Both the position numbers and the translations under genes were made by a program. From Thermoplasmata archaeon (GTDB lineage: Archaea > Thermoplasmatota > B47-G6), in assembly GCA_003663585.1 (NCBI GenBank), contig QMTU01000039.1:1-6889 (forward strand): a stretch of 6,889 nt of DNA. The letters are read 5' to 3'. The first letter of the stretch is position 1. The number at the start of each line of letters is the position of its first letter. The notes below the pieces were generated by a model, which saw nothing but the letters and a program-made list of their open reading frames with translations, was not told the origin of the DNA and ran no database searches. This document shows, one piece after another, positions 4,786 to 6,889 of the stretch.

Positions 4786-4918
4786 CTTCAGAAATACGGC
4801 TGAGGATGTAGTTAGTACTGCCTTGGTGTCAATGCTAGCAGTCTATGGAGCAGCACTTGCTGTTGTACAGGTAGGTATGTATAAAATTCTTGATAAACTA
4901 GGATTTTCTGGGGACTAG
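4769..4918 (+). CDS. 49-aa single-span membrane protein overlapping the phosphoesterase gene
   Basis: The frame starts at ATG 4769 with AAGGAG 8 bases upstream, overlaps the phosphoesterase gene by 17 bases, and ends at TAG 4916-4918, three bases before the next ATG. It fills a gap of about 136 bases that would otherwise be empty in a tightly packed operon. The product has a short polar N-terminus (MLNLNNFRNTAEDVV), one hydrophobic helix at about residues 15-38 (TALVSMLAVYGAALAVVQVG and flanks), and a short charged tail (KILDKLGFSGD). The size and single span are compatible with a small phage membrane effector or a component that anchors a neighbour, but no family is recognised. A holin role is possible only in the weakest sense, because no endolysin is nearby. 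Confidence 0.7.
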   Translation: MLNLNNFRNTAEDVVSTALVSMLAVYGAALAVVQVGMYKILDKLGFSGD

Positions 4919-4921
4919 TAC

Positions 4922-5983
4922 ATGACTACTCGTACTTACCAAAGTAAAGATTACAACTGGACTTTTTCTCCAGAAACTGGTCTTTTTGTGCGTTGGGGAA
5001 ACAAGCTAGATGAAGATCCATCATTCTCTCCAATAGGCCCGGAGATTCTGGATATAGAAATATCAACAGTGTGCCATGGAGGATGTGCGTGGTGTTATAA
5101 GAGCAATACTCCTGCTGGCATAAACATGTCGCTCGCCACATTTAAGACAATTCTACCAAAAATACCCACAAACCTTACGCAAATAGCATTTGGAATCGGA
5201 GACATCGACGCAAACAAAGATCTCTTTAAAATCCTTCAGTCTACACGAGATCGAGGAATAGTACCCAACATTACCATTAATGGCTTCCGCATGTCTCAGG
5301 ATTTCTACAATCGTCTTGCTAGTTTATGCGGAGCAGTAGCAGTATCCCACTATGATGACGATGCATGCTTTAATGCCGTAAAGGAATTGACAGATCGAGG
5401 ACTTGAACAGGTAAACATCCACAAGCTTCTCTCTGAAGAAACTCTTCCCAGCTGCTTTGAACTTATAGATAAAGTAGCTACAGACAGCCGCTTAGAGAAG
5501 CTAAACGCGGTAGTATTTTTATCGCTCAAGCAAAAGGGCACCCGTAACAGACTTCACTCTGTTAATCACTTAATTTCCTATTATAGGCTCGTGAATTATG
5601 CCCATATGAACAGTGTTCAAATTGGATTCGACAGCTGTAGCGGACCGAACTTCCTGGCCGCATGTCATAATCTGGAATGGGTCAAGCCAGAGTTTGTAGA
5701 GCCATGTGAATCGGGCTTATTTAGCTTATATATTAACGTAAAAGGAGAGGCATTTCCATGCTCTTTTATGGAAGGAGAGCCAGGCTGGGAAAAAGGAATA
5801 GACATACTAAGAGCTAAAGACTTCCTGCAAGATGTATGGTTTAGCGATCGTCTAAAGACCTGGCGTAGAACGTTGCTATCTAGCACAGAACAATGCAAAT
5901 CCACCTGTAGTCTCCAGAAAGGATGCAGGCAATGTCCTCAATTTCCAATCACTTTGTGCAAAATAAACCAGACAAACCGGTAA
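4922..5983 (+). CDS. Radical SAM enzyme with Cys-rich (SPASM/twitch-like) C-terminus
   Basis: C51-x3-C55-x2-C58 in STVCHGGCAWCYKS is the radical SAM motif that binds the [4Fe-4S] cluster used to cleave S-adenosylmethionine. FGIGDID (90-96) lies where family members have the GGE segment. The C-terminal third has further cysteines: C262, C280 (in GEAFPCSFMEG), C325, C329, C335, C338 and C346. This is the layout expected for one or two auxiliary iron-sulfur clusters, as in SPASM or twitch domains of peptide- and protein-modifying radical SAM enzymes. At 353 aa the length fits that group. GGGGA lies about 7 bases before the ATG. The gene starts three bases after the 49-aa protein and ends ten bases before the FVSNSS-motif protein, so all three are probably one transcript. 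The substrate is unknown; the downstream protein is the obvious candidate. Confidence 0.92.
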   Translation: MTTRTYQSKDYNWTFSPETGLFVRWGNKLDEDPSFSPIGPEILDIEISTVCHGGCAWCYKSNTPAGINMSLATFKTILPKIPTNLTQIAFGIGDIDANKDLFKILQSTRDRGIVPNITINGFRMSQDFYNRLASLCGAVAVSHYDDDACFNAVKELTDRGLEQVNIHKLLSEETLPSCFELIDKVATDSRLEKLNAVVFLSLKQKGTRNRLHSVNHLISYYRLVNYAHMNSVQIGFDSCSGPNFLAACHNLEWVKPEFVEPCESGLFSLYINVKGEAFPCSFMEGEPGWEKGIDILRAKDFLQDVWFSDRLKTWRRTLLSSTEQCKSTCSLQKGCRQCPQFPITLCKINQTNR

Positions 5984-5993
5984 GGGAGGCAAA

Positions 5994-6581
5994 ATGAAAG
6001 TTCGTGCAGGATTCGTAAGTAATAGCAGCGTTTCGAGTTTTTTAGTGCCGGTAGAAAATATATACAAACCCACTGGCAAAGGTAGAGAGTATGAAAAGGA
6101 GCTATCCGACGAAGAAATCAAACTCCTACTAGATTATGGCTTTAGGTGGACAGACGACACCGATCCGTTCGAAGTATACTATGATTGGTCCTTGGGCAAC
6201 CAAAACGAAGCTTCTTCAACCAGTAAGCATTCCCTATGTCTGACGGTTTCGGTCAATCAGGACGAAGTCATTGCTTTTCTTATTAAAAATAATATTCCAT
6301 TCGCAGCCGCGCTACAGTACGGAGAAGAAGGCGCCCTGTTTATTAGAGATAGCAAAGAGGTTGTATTTGCCAGAAATATTGGCACAAGAATTGCTAGTAC
6401 ATATCAGCTCTTGGTAGATAAGCCTGAATACAGAGAATTTTATGATACCATGCTAGAGGGATATAGAAGGTCACCTCTCTACAAGGTCTCCGTTAAGACA
6501 ATACTTGAGGAAGAAGAAAGATACGCCAAGTTGACACAAGAAGCTGGTGATGATATATTACTGATAGATGATGAGGATTAA
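5994..6581 (+). CDS. Protein with N-terminal FVSNSS motif, possible radical SAM partner
   Basis: This is a 195-aa soluble acidic protein with AAGGGAGG directly upstream, starting ten bases after the radical SAM gene. Its N-terminus, MKVRAGFVSNSSVSSFLV, matches a pattern I recall from many uncharacterised phage and bacterial proteins: K-x-R-x-G-F-V-S-N-S-S-S-S-S-F followed by hydrophobic residues, always at the extreme N-terminus while the rest varies. A short conserved head on variable bodies suggests a recognition or modification tag; that is inference. The remainder has no motif that I recognise. It contains an acidic helical region (about 30-50), a mixed central domain, and a Glu/Asp-rich C-terminus ending DDILLIDDED. 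It is not a signal peptide, since there is no basic-hydrophobic run or cleavage site. Function unknown. Confidence 0.88.
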   Translation: MKVRAGFVSNSSVSSFLVPVENIYKPTGKGREYEKELSDEEIKLLLDYGFRWTDDTDPFEVYYDWSLGNQNEASSTSKHSLCLTVSVNQDEVIAFLIKNNIPFAAALQYGEEGALFIRDSKEVVFARNIGTRIASTYQLLVDKPEYREFYDTMLEGYRRSPLYKVSVKTILEEEERYAKLTQEAGDDILLIDDED

Positions 6582-6609
6582 CCAGTAACTACCAGAAGGA
6601 GGACTATCA

Positions 6610-6855
6610 ATGGAAGGGAAAGTCAAGTGGTTCGACGCCCGCAAGGGATATGGTTTTATTATTAAAGATGATGGCACCGATTTATTCGTACACTATTCAT
6701 CCATCAAAATGGATGGATTCAAGACTCTCCGCGAGGACGATGTAGTAAAGTATGAGATTGTCCAAACTGACAAAGGAGAGCAAGCCAGCGACGTTGAGAT
6801 AGTTAAGAAGGCTCCTCGAAAGCGCCGACGTAGAAAGAGTCAATCAGAAGGATAA
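6610..6855 (+). CDS. Cold-shock-domain protein with basic tail, 81 aa
   Basis: Residues 1-66 form a complete CspA-type cold-shock domain, a five-stranded OB fold that binds single-stranded RNA and [20 protein letters not shown] contains RNP1 (K12-GYGFI-17) and LFVHYSSI contains RNP2 (25-30). Such proteins act as RNA chaperones or antiterminators. Stand-alone bacterial members are usually 65-70 aa; here about 14 residues follow, with six basic residues in a row (RKRRRR at 70-75, then K76), which should strengthen nucleic-acid binding. AAGGAGG lies 7 bases before the ATG. It follows the FVSNSS protein by 28 bases and is probably in the same operon. No long structured leader like that of temperature-regulated cspA genes precedes it. 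Confidence 0.95.
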   Translation: MEGKVKWFDARKGYGFIIKDDGTDLFVHYSSIKMDGFKTLREDDVVKYEIVQTDKGEQASDVEIVKKAPRKRRRRKSQSEG

Positions 6856-6859
6856 GCTT

Positions 6860-6889
6860 ATGCCAAGGTTAGCATCTAGGAAAAACAAC
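6860..6889 (+). CDS. Start of a further gene, cut by the window end (partial)
   Basis: ATG at 6860 is preceded by AGAAGGA at a 7-base distance, and the frame stays open to the last base (MPRLASRKNN). It starts four bases after the stop of the cold-shock gene, in keeping with the operon. Ten residues are too few to identify it. Confidence 0.5.
   Translation, partial: MPRLASRKNN

Noticed and set aside
4769..4918. Holin assignment for the 49-aa membrane protein
   Set aside because: A single helix and small size are not enough, and no endolysin or spanin gene is adjacent.
4926..6121. Minus-strand frames opposite the radical SAM and FVSNSS genes
   Set aside because: They are complementary shadows of well-supported genes, with no start signals of their own.

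Overview
The window looks like accessory DNA from a large bacteriophage, or a phage-like plasmid, of a bacterial host. The genes are short, tightly packed and mostly unrecognisable, and nearly all lie on one strand. Strong AAGGAGG-type ribosome binding sites precede them, and a tRNA-like gene sits among non-coding RNAs. The recognisable genes are of kinds often carried as phage auxiliary genes: Hsp20, a calcineurin-type phosphoesterase, a radical SAM enzyme, a cold-shock protein and a TerD-related protein. No capsid, tail, terminase or replication gene is visible, so the phage assignment is inference and the host cannot be named.

Layout. Positions 1-1325 hold four small unknown genes on the + strand, the first cut by the window edge and one rich in Cys/His. 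Positions 1326-1774 have no credible protein gene but are full of RNA structure. In order these are a ~164-nt RNA candidate closed by a perfect 10-bp helix (1333-1496), a tRNA-like gene with an abnormal anticodon arm (1504-1579), and two tandem ~60-nt structured elements (cores 1603-1662 and 1677-1737). The two elements share an architecture and covary at five base pairs. They end just upstream of a 617-aa protein (1775-3628) with a TerD-like segment. A hairpin terminator separates that gene from the only minus-strand gene, a small heat-shock protein with its own near-consensus sigma70 promoter. A very AT-rich, repeat-laden regulatory region (4057-4245) lies between this promoter and the right-hand gene block.

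The right-hand block (4246-6889) looks like one operon: metallophosphoesterase, a 49-aa membrane protein overlapping its end, a radical SAM enzyme with a Cys-rich C-terminus, a 195-aa protein starting with an RAGFVSNSSVSSF segment, a cold-shock-domain protein with an Arg/Lys tail, and the start of another gene. The radical SAM enzyme and the protein ten bases downstream are candidates for an enzyme-substrate pair. This pair and the tandem RNA elements are the two best leads for an undescribed system.
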